43,254 bases of DNA, taken from contig JBFXAM010000031.1 in the NCBI GenBank assembly GCA_050184295.1, positions 1 to 43,254 on the forward strand, in the 5' to 3' direction. Below are positions 7,553-16,530 of this stretch, piece by piece (the first letter of the stretch is position 1; each line of letters starts with the position of its first letter). Under the pieces are notes generated by a model. That model was given only the letters and a program-made list of their open reading frames with translations, made no database searches and was not told the DNA's origin. Source of the stretch: JBFXAM01 sp050184295. Lineage in GTDB: Bacteria; Planctomycetota; Phycisphaerae; UBA1845; Fen-1342. A program made the translations under genes and the position numbers.

Positions 7553-7945
7553 ATGCGTTCGCGGCCGATCGCCTGGCTTTGCTGCTTGCTGACTGCGCTT
7601 GCGCCGACTTGGGTCGTCGTAAGTGTGGCTGAGCACGCGCACGAACATCGCGAAGCAATCGCGGCCGGGACCGGGCACTCGCACGACGACGGGCATCTCC
7701 CGCACCGCGATCACGATGGCGGCGGCGATCCAATTCCTGTTTCCCCGCAGCATGGTTTCTGGGCAGCCCGACCTGCGATCGACGCAGGCCTGCAAGTCCC
7801 CACGCCGCTGCCAGCGCCCTTTCTGGCGCTCCCGACGCAGCCGCAACTCGGCCTCACGCTCTCGGCGGCGCGTGACTTCGCCGATCGTCGATCGCGATCT
7901 CCGACCATCCCCAGTCCCGGCGATACGCTGCCGCTCCTGATCTGA
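7553..7945 (+). CDS. Small secreted His-rich protein at the head of a metal-efflux operon
   Basis: The 130-residue product starts with a signal sequence (MRSRPIAWLCCLLTAL, then a short polar region). It is followed by a striking His/Asp-rich tract around residues 27-56 (EHAHEHREA, HSHDDGH, HRDHD), then a Pro/Ala/Leu-rich tail. Such tracts bind divalent metals or copper in the periplasm. It precedes the RND efflux genes on the same strand, and similar small His-rich proteins open czc/cus-like operons, so a metal-buffering or delivery role is inferred. No strong ribosome site is seen before the ATG. No known domain is recognised. Confidence 0.6.
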   Translation: MRSRPIAWLCCLLTALAPTWVVVSVAEHAHEHREAIAAGTGHSHDDGHLPHRDHDGGGDPIPVSPQHGFWAARPAIDAGLQVPTPLPAPFLALPTQPQLGLTLSAARDFADRRSRSPTIPSPGDTLPLLI

Positions 7946-8086
7946 ATCCGACCAACGCGCGCCTCCGCGACGCCTGCGTGAGTCGCGCACTCGCGCATTC
8001 CACGCTGATTTTCGCAGCCTCGGTGCGCTCTAGCTTCTTTGTGATGATTCAGTCTCAGGCCGCTCGATCGGACTGGCAGGCATTCG

Positions 8087-8431
8087 ATGGTCAGCGCTCA
8101 TCGCACGTACGCGCCCGCGTTCTTATCCGCCGCGATTACATTCGCGCTGATCGCTCCCGGCTGTGCGCCGCTCGGCGCCCGGCGCGCGCAACGGTCGCCT
8201 GACGCTTACCGGGCCGGGCGGCTTTCGTTCCCGTCGGTCCTGGAGGCCGAGCGCAACCTGCTGACGGCGCGTAGCGGCTACCTGGCTGCACTCAAGGGCG
8301 CTGCGCTGGCGACAGTCGATTTGGAGCGCGTGACCGGCCGGCCAGCGGCAACATGGGCTGCGCTCCCATCTGCCCCAATTTCGGCGACCCGACCCTCAAG
8401 CCGACCCACAGAAGTGCAGGTGCGACCATGA
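8087..8431 (+). pseudogene. Internally deleted outer-membrane efflux factor (CzcC/TolC-type)
   Basis: The 114-residue frame joins two ends of an outer-membrane factor. Residues 1-30 are a lipoprotein signal with lipobox IAPGC. From about residue 39 the sequence reads AYRAGRLSFPSVLEAERNLL and continues through TARSGYLAALKGA to LERVTG, the typical last helix pair of TolC/CzcC proteins. The central ~350 residues that form the barrel and the alpha tunnel are missing, yet the frame is intact. The stop overlaps the start of the adaptor gene (ATGA), so it keeps its operon position. It cannot form a normal channel. The pump would need an outer-membrane factor encoded elsewhere, or the deletion is an assembly collapse. 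Confidence 0.7.
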
Positions 8432-9849
8432 CGCGACGAGCCATATTCCTGGCGATGGCGATTGTCGTAAGCTTGAGCGGCTGCAAGCGCGAAGCCGCCG
8501 AACCGGCGGCCGCGAACAAGGCGCTCGCGCAGGCCGCTCCCGCCCCGACGAACCGCATCGACGTACCCGCGACCGTGCGCGCCAACCTCGGCATTACGTT
8601 TGCGAAGGTCGAGTCGCGCAACGTAGCCCGCACGATCCGCGTTCCGGGTCGGTTCGAGCTGTCGCCTCAGGCGCGGCGCGAGTATCGCACGATGCTCGGC
8701 GGGCGCGTGGAACTGCATGTGGCGCAGTTTGATCGAGTCGAGCCGGGCCAGCTCCTCTACACACTGGATTCGCCGCAATGGCGTGAACTCCAGGAGAAGC
8801 TGAACGAGACCGAATCGCAGCTCCTTCAGGCCCGCGCGCGGGCTGAGTCAATTGACCCCCTCATGGCGGCGCACGAGCAGCATCACATCGAGCTTGAGAA
8901 TGGTGTTCAGATCTGGACAGAACGCGTCCAGCAGCTCGAACAAATGCGTGACACAGGCGTCGTGACCGCCGAAGAGTTCGCCCAGGCCCGCGCCGCGCTG
9001 GCGACGACGCGCGCGGAATTGGCCGAGGTCCGGGAGAAAGAAGCCGAGCTGCGTTCGCGCAAGGTCGAAGTGCAGGCCGAACTGAACGCGAGCCTGGAAC
9101 GCTTCGAGCTGCTGATCTCCAACGCCGGCTCCCTGCTGGGCCTGTCGACGGACGAGCTCCTCGTGACCGATCCGAAGTCGCCCCAGCAGCATCCCCGCTG
9201 GCGCGAGATCAAGCTGGTGGAGGTGCGCGCCACGGTGCCGGGAGCGGTCGAAGCGGTGGCGCTCACGAGCGGCGCGTGGGCGAGCGAAACGAATCTGGTG
9301 CTGACGACGATTCAGCCCGAGCGACTGCGATTCCGGGCACGAGGACTCCAAAGCGATCTGAATCGTCTGCGCGACGGCCTGCCCGGCCGCATCGTGCCGC
9401 CCAAGGGCAGCGGCCCGGCTTTGGACGGAACGATGGAGGGGGTCATCTCGCTGGGGCTGTCGGCCAATCCCGATGAACGAACGATCGAACTATTCATGAC
9501 CCCGGCGAGCCTGAACAACTGGGCTCGGCCGGGCGTTGCCGCGCACCTGGAGATTGTCGCCGAAGGGACTGCATCGCCGGAGCTGGCGATCCCCGCCTCC
9601 TCCGCGATCCGTGACGGGTTGCAGACGATCGTCTTTCGCCGCGATCCAGCCAACCCGGACAAGGTGATTCGTCTGGAAGCCGACCTGGGTGTGAGTGACG
9701 GGCGCTGGACTGTGATCAGCAGCGGTGTCAAGGAGGGCGACGAGGTCGTGCTCAACGGGGTGTATCCGCTGATGCTGGCGACATCCGGCACGATGCAGAA
9801 AGGCGGGCACTTCCACGCCGACGGCACCTGGCACGAGGGCGACAACTGA
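8428..9849 (+). CDS. Periplasmic adaptor (membrane fusion protein) of a heavy-metal RND efflux system
   Basis: This 473-residue lipoprotein starts at the ATG that overlaps the preceding stop. Its signal peptide ends in the lipobox LSGC near residue 19. It has the HlyD/CusB layout: a beta-barrel and lipoyl start (VNxx-like VELHVAQFDRVEPGQLLYTL), a long coiled-coil hairpin rich in Glu, Gln, Arg and Leu (about residues 110-230), the second lipoyl half, and a C-terminal membrane-proximal domain (GVKEGDEVVLNGVYPLM). It links the inner-membrane pump with an outer-membrane channel. The stop overlaps the pump start by one base (TGATG). Family assignment is firm; the metal is not known. Confidence 0.85.
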   Translation: MTRRAIFLAMAIVVSLSGCKREAAEPAAANKALAQAAPAPTNRIDVPATVRANLGITFAKVESRNVARTIRVPGRFELSPQARREYRTMLGGRVELHVAQFDRVEPGQLLYTLDSPQWRELQEKLNETESQLLQARARAESIDPLMAAHEQHHIELENGVQIWTERVQQLEQMRDTGVVTAEEFAQARAALATTRAELAEVREKEAELRSRKVEVQAELNASLERFELLISNAGSLLGLSTDELLVTDPKSPQQHPRWREIKLVEVRATVPGAVEAVALTSGAWASETNLVLTTIQPERLRFRARGLQSDLNRLRDGLPGRIVPPKGSGPALDGTMEGVISLGLSANPDERTIELFMTPASLNNWARPGVAAHLEIVAEGTASPELAIPASSAIRDGLQTIVFRRDPANPDKVIRLEADLGVSDGRWTVISSGVKEGDEVVLNGVYPLMLATSGTMQKGGHFHADGTWHEGDN

Positions 9850-12800
9850 TGCTCCGCCAACTGATCGCATTCTCGCTAGAACGGGCGTCGCTTGTGCTCA
9901 CGGCGGCGGTGCTACTGGTCGCCTTCGCTGCCTATCAGTTGCCGCGCACGTCGGTGGATGTGTTTCCCGAATTGAACGCGCCCACTGTGGTTGTGCTGAC
10001 CGAAGCGGGTGGACTCGCCGCGGACGAAGTCGAGCAATACGTCACATTCCCGATCGAAACCAGCGTGAACGGGCTGCCCGGCGTACGACGCGTCCGCAGC
10101 GCCAGCAGCATCGGCTTGTCGCTGGTGTGGGTGGAGTTCGACTGGGGCTCGGACATTTACCGCGCCCGGCAGCTTGTCACCGAGCGCTTGGCGGCGGTCC
10201 GCGAGTCATTGCCGGAAAACAGCCATGCCGAGATTGCTCCGATCACCAGTATTACCGGCGAGATCATGCTGCTCGCACTGTCCTCGCCGGATGGAACGGT
10301 CAGCGACCTGGAGCTGCGGGCCTACGCGGAATTCGGCTTGCGCAATCGGCTGCTGGCGGTGCCCGGTGTCGCTCAGGTGTCGCCAATCGGCGGCGAGTTG
10401 CCGGAGTACCAGGTCAACGTGCATCAGGACCGGCTGGCGATCTATGGACTGACCGTCAGCGACGTCGTGGAAGCGGCGCGCCGCGCACATAGCACTGCGC
10501 CGGCTGGCTACTTGGCCAACGTCGATGGACAGGAGTTTCCGATTCGGCAGACGGCGCGCGTGCAGAGTGTCGAGGACATCGCCGGCGCCATCATCAAGTA
10601 CCACGAAGGCGCCCCGGTGCTCATCGGCCAGGTCGCGGATGTCGCGCTCGGTCCCGCTCCCAAGCGCGGGACGGCCGCCGACCGCGCGACCAACGCGGTC
10701 GTGTTGAACATCCAAAAGTCGCCCGGCATGAACACGCTGGTGCTCACGGCCGAAATCGACCGCATTCTTGACGAAGTCGAAAAGAGCATGCCCGTGGGGA
10801 TCAATCTGAACCGCCAGGTATTCCGGCAATCGGATTTCATTCAACGCTCCGTGGACAACGTGACGCGCGTTCTGCTGGAGGCGACCGTCATCGTTGCCGT
10901 GATCCTGGTGCTGTTCCTCATGAACATCCGGACAACGATCATCACACTGGCAGCCTTACCGCTCTCGCTGGCCGTCGCGCTGCTTCTGCTCTGGTGGTTG
11001 GGGATGACCATCAACGTCATGACGCTGGGCGGGTTGGCCGTCGCCATCGGCGTGCTGGTGGACGACGCCATCATCGACGTGGAGAACGTCTACCGCCGTC
11101 TGCGTCAGAACAAAGCTGCGCGCGAATCCGACCGCCGCCCGTTCGTCGAGACCATCTTCAACGCCAGCAACGAGATTCGGCCGGCTATGGTCTTCGCCAC
11201 GATCATCATCGTGATCGTGTTCGTGCCGCTGCTGTTCCTTCAGGGGCTGGAAGGCCGCTTCTTCCGCCCGCTAGGAATCACGTACATCGTTTCGATCCTC
11301 GCGTCGCTCATTGTCGCACTCACGGTCACGCCGGCCATGTGCAAGCTGCTCCTGCGCGGCCGGCTTGGCAGCGAGAAGCACGCGGACGGCGCTTTTGTGC
11401 GTTTCCTCAAGCGCATGTACGAGCCGTCGCTGCGCTGGTCGATTCGCAATCGCGGCGTTGTGCTCGGGTCCGCCGTCGTCGTGACGGTCTTGTCGATTTG
11501 GCTGGGCAGCACATTCGGCACGAGCTTTCTGCCCGCTTTCAACGAGGGGTCGTTCACAGTGTTCCTGATGGCCCCGCCGGGTACGTCGCTGTTCGAGAGC
11601 GACCGGCTGGCGCGCGGGATTGAGCAACGGCTCACTCAGGTCGAGGGCGTGCGGAGCGTGACGCGCCGAACCGGCAGGGCCGAGCGTGATGAGCATGCAG
11701 AGCCACCGAGCAGTTCCGAGTTGGACGTAACGCTCTTGCCGGGAGCGAACAAGGCCGCTGTCCACCAACGGATGGACGAGATACTCAAACAGGTGCCGGG
11801 CATCACGACGACCATTGGCCAGCCGATCGAGCACCGCCTTTCGCACATTCTGTCCGGAACGCCCGCGGCCATCGCCATCAACGTCTTCGGCGATGACCTG
11901 GCCACGCTGCGCGTGCTGGCCAAGGAGATCGAGTCGGCGCTGAAGACAGTCCCCGGAGCCCGAGACGTTGCTGCGAATCGTGAGGTAATGGTGACTTCGC
12001 TGCCGGTTCGCTATCGCCCGCACGACTTGGCAGCGGCGGGGCTGTCACCGGCATCGGCGGCTGAGCAGGTACAGCAGGCGTTGTACGGCGAGGTCGTTGC
12101 GGAAGTGAACCAAGGCGTCCGACGCTATCAGATGGTCGTTCGGCTCGCCCCCGAGGAGCGCGAGCGGGCCGACCAGCTCGAAAACCTCTTGCTGCGCGGC
12201 CAGGGCGGCGCGATCGTTCCGCTGATTCAGGTCGCGGACATCGGCCCCGAGCGGACCAGCAACCTGATCGCGCGCGAGAGCGCCAGGCGCAAGGCGGTAA
12301 TCTCCTGCAACGTCGCCGAAGGCCACAACCTTGGTCAGCTCGTCGAGCAGGTCCGCGCGAAGGTCGATCCGATCGTGCAGCGGGCCGGCTACGCCGTTCA
12401 CTACGGCGGCCAGTTCGAAGCGCAGCAGTCGGCCGCGCAGACGATCTACATCGCCGGCCTGGGAGTCATCATCGTGATGATCATGCTGTTGCAGCTTTCG
12501 ACCGGCTCACTGCGCGCGGCGCTGCTCGTCATGGTCAACCTGCCGCTGTCGATCATCGGCGGAATCATTGCGATCTATCTGACCGAAAGCGGCGGCGGCA
12601 TCGGCGCAGTGCTGAGCAACACGCTCGCGCTCTTTGGCATAGGCGATCAGTTTTATCGCGCGCCCGTCATTTCGATCGCCAGCATGGTGGGCTTTGTCAC
12701 GTTGTTCGGCATCGCCGTCCGCAATGGCATTCTGTTGGTCAACCACTATCAGCATGTGATGGCCGAAGAAGGAAAGCCGCTGTACGAGGCGATCGTGCAG

Positions 12801-13100
12801 GGTTCAATCGAGCGGCTCGTCCCGATTCTCATGACCGCGCTATGTGCAGCGCTCGGGTTGTTGCCGCTGGCGCTGCACCCAGGTCAGCCCGGCAGCGAGC
12901 TGCTCGCGCCGCTCGCCGTCGTCGTGTTGGGGGGCCTGATTACATCCACGTTCCTCAATGTGATTGTCGTTCCCGCGGGCTATTCGCTAGTGTTTGGCGC
13001 ACGGGACCCGCACACCCGCACCGCCGCACCTGGATTTCTGAGCCGATTGAGTGCGGCATTTCGTTCGTCGCAGAAACCATCAACCACGCAAGGAGAGTGA
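9849..13100 (+). CDS. Heavy-metal efflux RND pump, CzcA/CusA family
   Basis: The 1083-residue inner-membrane pump has the RND plan. TM1 at about 12-31 is followed by a large periplasmic loop with the early DVFPELNAPTVVVLTEAGGL motif. TM2-6 lie around 330-500, a second periplasmic domain follows, and the last six helices lie near 865-1050. TM4 reads AIGVLVDDAIIDVENVYRRL. It keeps the central Asp and the Glu-Asn used for proton relay, but the first acidic position of the CzcA motif (DFGxxVDGAV) is Ala, more like the CusA pattern. It exports metal ions out of the periplasm or cytosol with the adaptor encoded upstream. The operon is closed by a His-containing lipoprotein gene three bases downstream. 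Substrate (Cu/Ag versus Zn/Co/Cd) cannot be told safely. Confidence 0.9.
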   Translation: MLRQLIAFSLERASLVLTAAVLLVAFAAYQLPRTSVDVFPELNAPTVVVLTEAGGLAADEVEQYVTFPIETSVNGLPGVRRVRSASSIGLSLVWVEFDWGSDIYRARQLVTERLAAVRESLPENSHAEIAPITSITGEIMLLALSSPDGTVSDLELRAYAEFGLRNRLLAVPGVAQVSPIGGELPEYQVNVHQDRLAIYGLTVSDVVEAARRAHSTAPAGYLANVDGQEFPIRQTARVQSVEDIAGAIIKYHEGAPVLIGQVADVALGPAPKRGTAADRATNAVVLNIQKSPGMNTLVLTAEIDRILDEVEKSMPVGINLNRQVFRQSDFIQRSVDNVTRVLLEATVIVAVILVLFLMNIRTTIITLAALPLSLAVALLLLWWLGMTINVMTLGGLAVAIGVLVDDAIIDVENVYRRLRQNKAARESDRRPFVETIFNASNEIRPAMVFATIIIVIVFVPLLFLQGLEGRFFRPLGITYIVSILASLIVALTVTPAMCKLLLRGRLGSEKHADGAFVRFLKRMYEPSLRWSIRNRGVVLGSAVVVTVLSIWLGSTFGTSFLPAFNEGSFTVFLMAPPGTSLFESDRLARGIEQRLTQVEGVRSVTRRTGRAERDEHAEPPSSSELDVTLLPGANKAAVHQRMDEILKQVPGITTTIGQPIEHRLSHILSGTPAAIAINVFGDDLATLRVLAKEIESALKTVPGARDVAANREVMVTSLPVRYRPHDLAAAGLSPASAAEQVQQALYGEVVAEVNQGVRRYQMVVRLAPEERERADQLENLLLRGQGGAIVPLIQVADIGPERTSNLIARESARRKAVISCNVAEGHNLGQLVEQVRAKVDPIVQRAGYAVHYGGQFEAQQSAAQTIYIAGLGVIIVMIMLLQLSTGSLRAALLVMVNLPLSIIGGIIAIYLTESGGGIGAVLSNTLALFGIGDQFYRAPVISIASMVGFVTLFGIAVRNGILLVNHYQHVMAEEGKPLYEAIVQGSIERLVPILMTALCAALGLLPLALHPGQPGSELLAPLAVVVLGGLITSTFLNVIVVPAGYSLVFGARDPHTRTAAPGFLSRLSAAFRSSQKPSTTQGE

Positions 13101-13103
13101 TCG

Positions 13104-13637
13104 ATGAAGCGTCTCATGGTGATTGCCGTCGCCTCGTGCATTTTCGCCCTAGTCGGATGTGAGCAGAAGCCCACACCTCCGCCAGCCGGCAGCGGCTCGG
13201 GCGGCACTGCCAAGCCGCCCGCGGCCAGTCCCGAGAAGCCCGCCGCCGACGAGCCGGCCGGCGAGACCACGCCCGGAGATGGCGCCGGCCACGGCGGCGA
13301 GATCATCGAGCTCGGAACGACCAAGATCGGCGACCTCACCGTGCGTGCCTCGCGCGACAAAGGGGAGATCAAGGACGGCGGGGACGCGCCGATCGACGTC
13401 TGGGTCACAACCGCCGACGGCAAGCCGGCCACGGTCACGGCCGTCCGCTTCTGGATCGGCACGGAGGACGCGAAAGGCTCCGTGAAGGCGAAGGCGGACA
13501 TCGAAAACCCGCAGCAGCCGAACCACTGGCACACGCACGCCGAAGCCCCCAGGCCGATACCGGACGGAGCGAAGCTCTGGGTCGAGGTGGAGGCAGCGGG
13601 GAGTAAGGCCGTCGGCTCGTTTGATCTGAAGCGGTAA
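13104..13637 (+). CDS. Secreted lipoprotein with His cluster, last gene of the efflux operon
   Basis: A 177-residue lipoprotein starts three bases after the pump stop with an AGGAGAG site. The signal peptide ends at the lipobox LVGC (Cys 19), followed by a low-complexity Pro/Ala/Gly/Ser linker to about residue 60. The folded part begins with HGGEIIELGTTKIGDLTVRA, a form seen in small periplasmic proteins near czc genes, and ends with an exposed cluster NHWHTHAEAPRPIPDGAKLW that could bind metal. A metal-sensing or carrier role in the periplasm is inferred from context; no named family is recognised. Confidence 0.7.
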   Translation: MKRLMVIAVASCIFALVGCEQKPTPPPAGSGSGGTAKPPAASPEKPAADEPAGETTPGDGAGHGGEIIELGTTKIGDLTVRASRDKGEIKDGGDAPIDVWVTTADGKPATVTAVRFWIGTEDAKGSVKAKADIENPQQPNHWHTHAEAPRPIPDGAKLWVEVEAAGSKAVGSFDLKR

Positions 13638-13670
13638 GCAACCACACCGGGAACCACTGCGCGGAGTGAC

Positions 13671-13970
13671 TTGAGCCGAGAGGAGCCATTCATGCTCCGC
13701 ACGTACCACATCCTCGCGGTCCGCGACTGGCTCGCGCAGAACGCCGCACGCATCCGCCTGCTCTTCCTGCCGGCCTGCAGCCCGGAACTCAACCCGGACC
13801 AGTACTTGAACCAGGACGTCAAGAGCAACTCGGTCGGCCGCCGACGGGCCCGCAACGCCGACGAACTGATCGCCGACGTCCGCGGCTACCTGCGCGGTAC
13901 GCAGCGTCAGCCCGCGATCGTCGAAAGATACTTCCATGCACGACCCGTCCGCTACGCAGCGGCAACATGA
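13671..13970 (+). pseudogene. IS630-family transposase, C-terminal remnant
   Basis: About 90 residues match the end of IS630/Tc1-type DDE transposases: RDWLAQNAARIRLLFLPACS, then PELNP, and a tail LIADVRGYLRG...RYFHARPVRYAA. The N-terminal DNA-binding region and first catalytic Asp are absent. The normal second-Asp segment (VDNxxxHH) reads LRTYHI, and the position of the final catalytic Glu after PELNPD is Gln. It is therefore inactive. It lies between the intact efflux operon and two truncated genes, which suggests that insertion and deletion events occurred here. The distal end of the element may be near 13990-14005, but no matching left end was found. Confidence 0.7.
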
Positions 13971-14017
13971 ACTGTCATCTGTTTACTGGCCGGGGTAATA
14001 AGTGTCTTTCCCTGAAT

Positions 14018-14597
14018 TCAGTCCGCTTGATCGGGCTCGCTCACGCGATCACTGTCCCTTTTTTCGTGATTCTGCGCTTGCCCGCTTCGGGGAACTGAGC
14101 GCTGGACGCTCACGCGCCTGCGAGTCATCCCAGCGATGGAGCGAGAACGAACGACGTACGATGTTGACCGGATGGGATTTCGATGGGGCTGATCCGGAAA
14201 GTCGTCGGGGCTCGGTTGGCCGGTGTCGAAGACGAGCTGCCAATCGCCAGGCCGGTCTTCCTGAATCTCGAAGGTCTGGTCGTGCTCCGAGGCGTTAATC
14301 ATCACATAGAGATCAGTATCTCGTTGTGAGGCGCCGCTCAGGAAGATGGCGAGCGTACGCGAATCGCGGCTCATATCGACCACGGGTCCCGTACCGTACC
14401 AGCGCACGTCATTGCGCCAGAAGCGGCTGCGGCACAGGGTTGGGTGGGCCTTGCGAAAAGCGATCATGTTGCGGAAGAACCGAAACACGTCCTGGTTGGC
14501 GCGGAGCCGGTCCCAGTCGAGCCAGCCGGTTGCGTTATCCTGGTTGTAAGGGTTGTTGTTGCCGCCCTGTGTCTGTAAGAACTCATCGCCGGCGCGG
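14018..14597 (-). pseudogene. Glycogen debranching enzyme GlgX, C-terminal fragment
   Basis: From about 14597 the minus strand reads AGDEFLQTQGGNNNPYNQDN, then TGWLDWDRL and FFRNMIAFRKAHPTLCRSRF, followed by RDTDLYVMINAS and SPDDFP. This is the recognisable end of isoamylase-type GlgX, which removes alpha-1,6 branches from glycogen. The catalytic (alpha/beta)8 barrel, about 500 residues, is missing. The upstream sequence instead belongs to an efflux adaptor in a different frame. After the normal GlgX end the frame runs on into Arg/Ser-rich sequence, so the 3' end is also altered. It has no start of its own and is unlikely to be functional. Confidence 0.75.
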
Positions 14598-15344
14598 ATC
14601 GCGGACTAGCTTCTGGACGCGCTGCACGGTTCGGTCGTCGACGTCAAAGTTGGCGTACATCGGGTCCACGGAGACAATCGTTGTCAGGAGTGTGCCGCTC
14701 CCGATCCCGCCCGTGACGAGGTTGCCGGTGGTTGCATGCATGTAGCTGATGCGCCCCGAAATCGGTGCGACGACGCGGCACCACTCCACGTTCAAGCGCG
14801 CGGACTCCACCGCGGCTTTCGCGGCCGCCTGAGCTGCGCGTGTCTCCGCGAGCCGCGCAGCCGCCGTGTCGACTTCAGTGAGTGTCCGTGCGTGAGGAGG
14901 TACACGATTGATACGGTCGTACTCGATTTGCGCCAGGCTGACCTGTGCCGCCGCACGCGCCTCGTCGGCAATACGGGCTTCGAGTTCCGCCTGGAACGGT
15001 CGCAGGTCGATCTCCGCCAGTACGTCGCCTTCCCGTACGAGCGTCCCGGCTTCAAACGGCACGGCCACGATCTGACCGCTGACGCGCGCCCGCACTTCGG
15101 TCGACTCGACGGCAGCTACTCGCGCTGTGAACTCCGCGTAGTCGGTGACCTCGCGCTCCACCGGGTGGCTCACGTTGACGACCGGCGGCGAGGACGACAC
15201 CGGCTGTGGTGGTTCCTTACAGCCTGTCACGGCCAACGCACTGCCGAACAATAGCGCCATGGTGAACGCGAGTCCCCGCCGGAAGCGGGCGCCAGGAGTT
15301 CGTTCGGCCACAGTCGCAGTCGGTCTGTTGTCTGCGTTCAACAT
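14583..15344 (-). pseudogene. RND efflux adaptor (AcrA/MexA-like lipoprotein), 3'-truncated
   Basis: The 253-residue frame starts with a lipoprotein signal (lipobox VTGC). It has the first half of an AcrA-type adaptor: PVEREVTDYAEFTARVAAVE, RVSGQIVAVPFEAGTLVREG (lipoyl), a coiled coil, then VVAPISGRISY and VDPMYANFDVDDRTVQRV. Full-length relatives continue for another ~120-150 residues (beta barrel and membrane-proximal domain). Here the frame stops at LVRDPRRR, exactly where a GlgX fragment begins in another frame. Its start overlaps the phosphatase gene by seven bases, suggesting former translational coupling. Its pump gene is absent. A stable half-protein is possible but function is doubtful. 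Confidence 0.75.
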
Positions 15345-16222
15345 CGCACGACCTCACCTTCGCGTTGCGTGATTGCTTCAGTAGGTCTCACGAGGACGAT
15401 CAGGCACGTTTCGTCATCGCCCGCTGGCCGGCCTTCACGAAATGCGCTGACCGAGCTGGTGACGCGGTTCAGCAGCTCCGCCGCCGAGTTCACGGGCGCC
15501 GGCAAGATCGCATCGAGCCTCTCGTCGCCGAAGAGCGACCGTGCCGAATTCATGCTTTCGGTGACCCCATCCGTGAACAGGACCAGGCGATCGCCAGGCC
15601 GCAGTTCCAGGCGGCCCTGTTCGTAGGCGCTCGTTCTATCCAACCCCAGTGGCAGCCCGGAAACATCATCGAGGCGGCGGACCGTGTTGCCCCGGACCAG
15701 CCGCGGCGGAGGATGTCCCGCCGAGGCATAGGTGAGCACCCGCGCCTCGGCGTCATACAGACCTACAAAGGCCGTGACGAACTTGCCCGTGTCGGCCAGA
15801 TACCGGGTCGTCAGTGGTCCGTTGACCAGTGCCAGTGCCGCGCCTGGCTCTGCCAGCACACGCTCGCGGTCCACGGCGTTTCCGAGAGCATGGACCACAG
15901 CAAGTATCGCGGCAGCTCCGAGGCCGTGGCCGATCACGTCCGCGATGACGATCGCCCAGTGGCCTGACGCGACCGGCCGTACGTCGTAGAAGTCGCCGCC
16001 CACGCCGTCGGCGTCGGCGAAATGCACGGCCAGCTCGAGGCCGGGAACATCGGGCAGACGTTGGGGCAGCATCGCACGCTGGATCGTCACGAGCGTGTCG
16101 CGGTAATTCGCAAGCTGCTCGCGGGCCGCGCGCAATTCGTCGTGCGCCGAGCGCGACCCGGTGCTGCGCCGATCGTGAGTGCTCCGGCCGTGCTCACTCT
16201 GGTTGTCACGCCGCTCGTTCAT
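15338..16222 (-). CDS. PP2C/SpoIIE-type serine phosphatase (RsbU-like)
   Basis: The 294-residue cytosolic protein has a short helical N-terminus (to about residue 45), then the standard RsbU-type catalytic domain. TIQRAMLPQRLPDVPGLELA starts the domain. GGDFYDV (75-81) and IADVIGHGLGAAA (93-105) supply metal-binding Asp residues, LFTDGVTESMN follows near 215-225, and DDETCLIVLV closes it. Such Mn/Mg-dependent phosphatases usually dephosphorylate an anti-sigma-antagonist (STAS) protein to switch on a stress response. A STAS protein lies two genes upstream. No sensory domain is fused, so input must come from a partner. The 3' end overlaps the next gene. Confidence 0.85.
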   Translation of the reverse strand: MNERRDNQSEHGRSTHDRRSTGSRSAHDELRAAREQLANYRDTLVTIQRAMLPQRLPDVPGLELAVHFADADGVGGDFYDVRPVASGHWAIVIADVIGHGLGAAAILAVVHALGNAVDRERVLAEPGAALALVNGPLTTRYLADTGKFVTAFVGLYDAEARVLTYASAGHPPPRLVRGNTVRRLDDVSGLPLGLDRTSAYEQGRLELRPGDRLVLFTDGVTESMNSARSLFGDERLDAILPAPVNSAAELLNRVTSSVSAFREGRPAGDDETCLIVLVRPTEAITQREGEVVRC

Positions 16223-16275
16223 GACTCCGCTCCTACGGCCGCGGCCGCGGGTTTTGCTCGCACGCGCTCGCCGCC

Positions 16276-16497
16276 TCAGTTCGGACGTGCTGCGGCGTTG
16301 CGGGCACGCAGCTCAGTTTCCGCCTGCAGCCAGTCCAACTCCGCGTTGCCCGGGGTATCACCTCGACTCAAGTAGATCTCGTGCGCGCGCTGGCGGATTT
16401 CGCTCTCGCGCGTTTCGACCGAATCGAGGCACTCCAACTCGCGCACCACCTGCTCTCCGCCGTTCTTGCGTACTCGATTGCCATGTCGCAGCGTCAT
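16276..16497 (-). CDS. DUF2934 protein
   Basis: The 73-residue product from ATG 16497 (AAGGAG at 16506-16511, eight-base spacing) is charged and soluble. Its second half, IRQRAHEIYLSRGDTPGNAE then LDWLQAETEL, is the DUF2934 signature (IRxRAYEIYLxRGxxxGxxxxDWLxAExEL). The function of that family is unknown. It lies between the STAS and the phosphatase genes and probably shares their transcript. A six-residue longer GTG/ATG start is possible but lacks a ribosome site. Confidence 0.75.
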   Translation of the reverse strand: MTLRHGNRVRKNGGEQVVRELECLDSVETRESEIRQRAHEIYLSRGDTPGNAELDWLQAETELRARNAAARPN

Positions 16498-16530
16498 TGC
16501 TGAGTCTCCTTCCACTTGCTGAATCGACCG

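Noticed and set aside
13671..13970. Functional IS630 insertion sequence
   Set aside because: Only the C-terminal ~90 residues remain, two catalytic positions are changed, and no paired terminal repeats were found.
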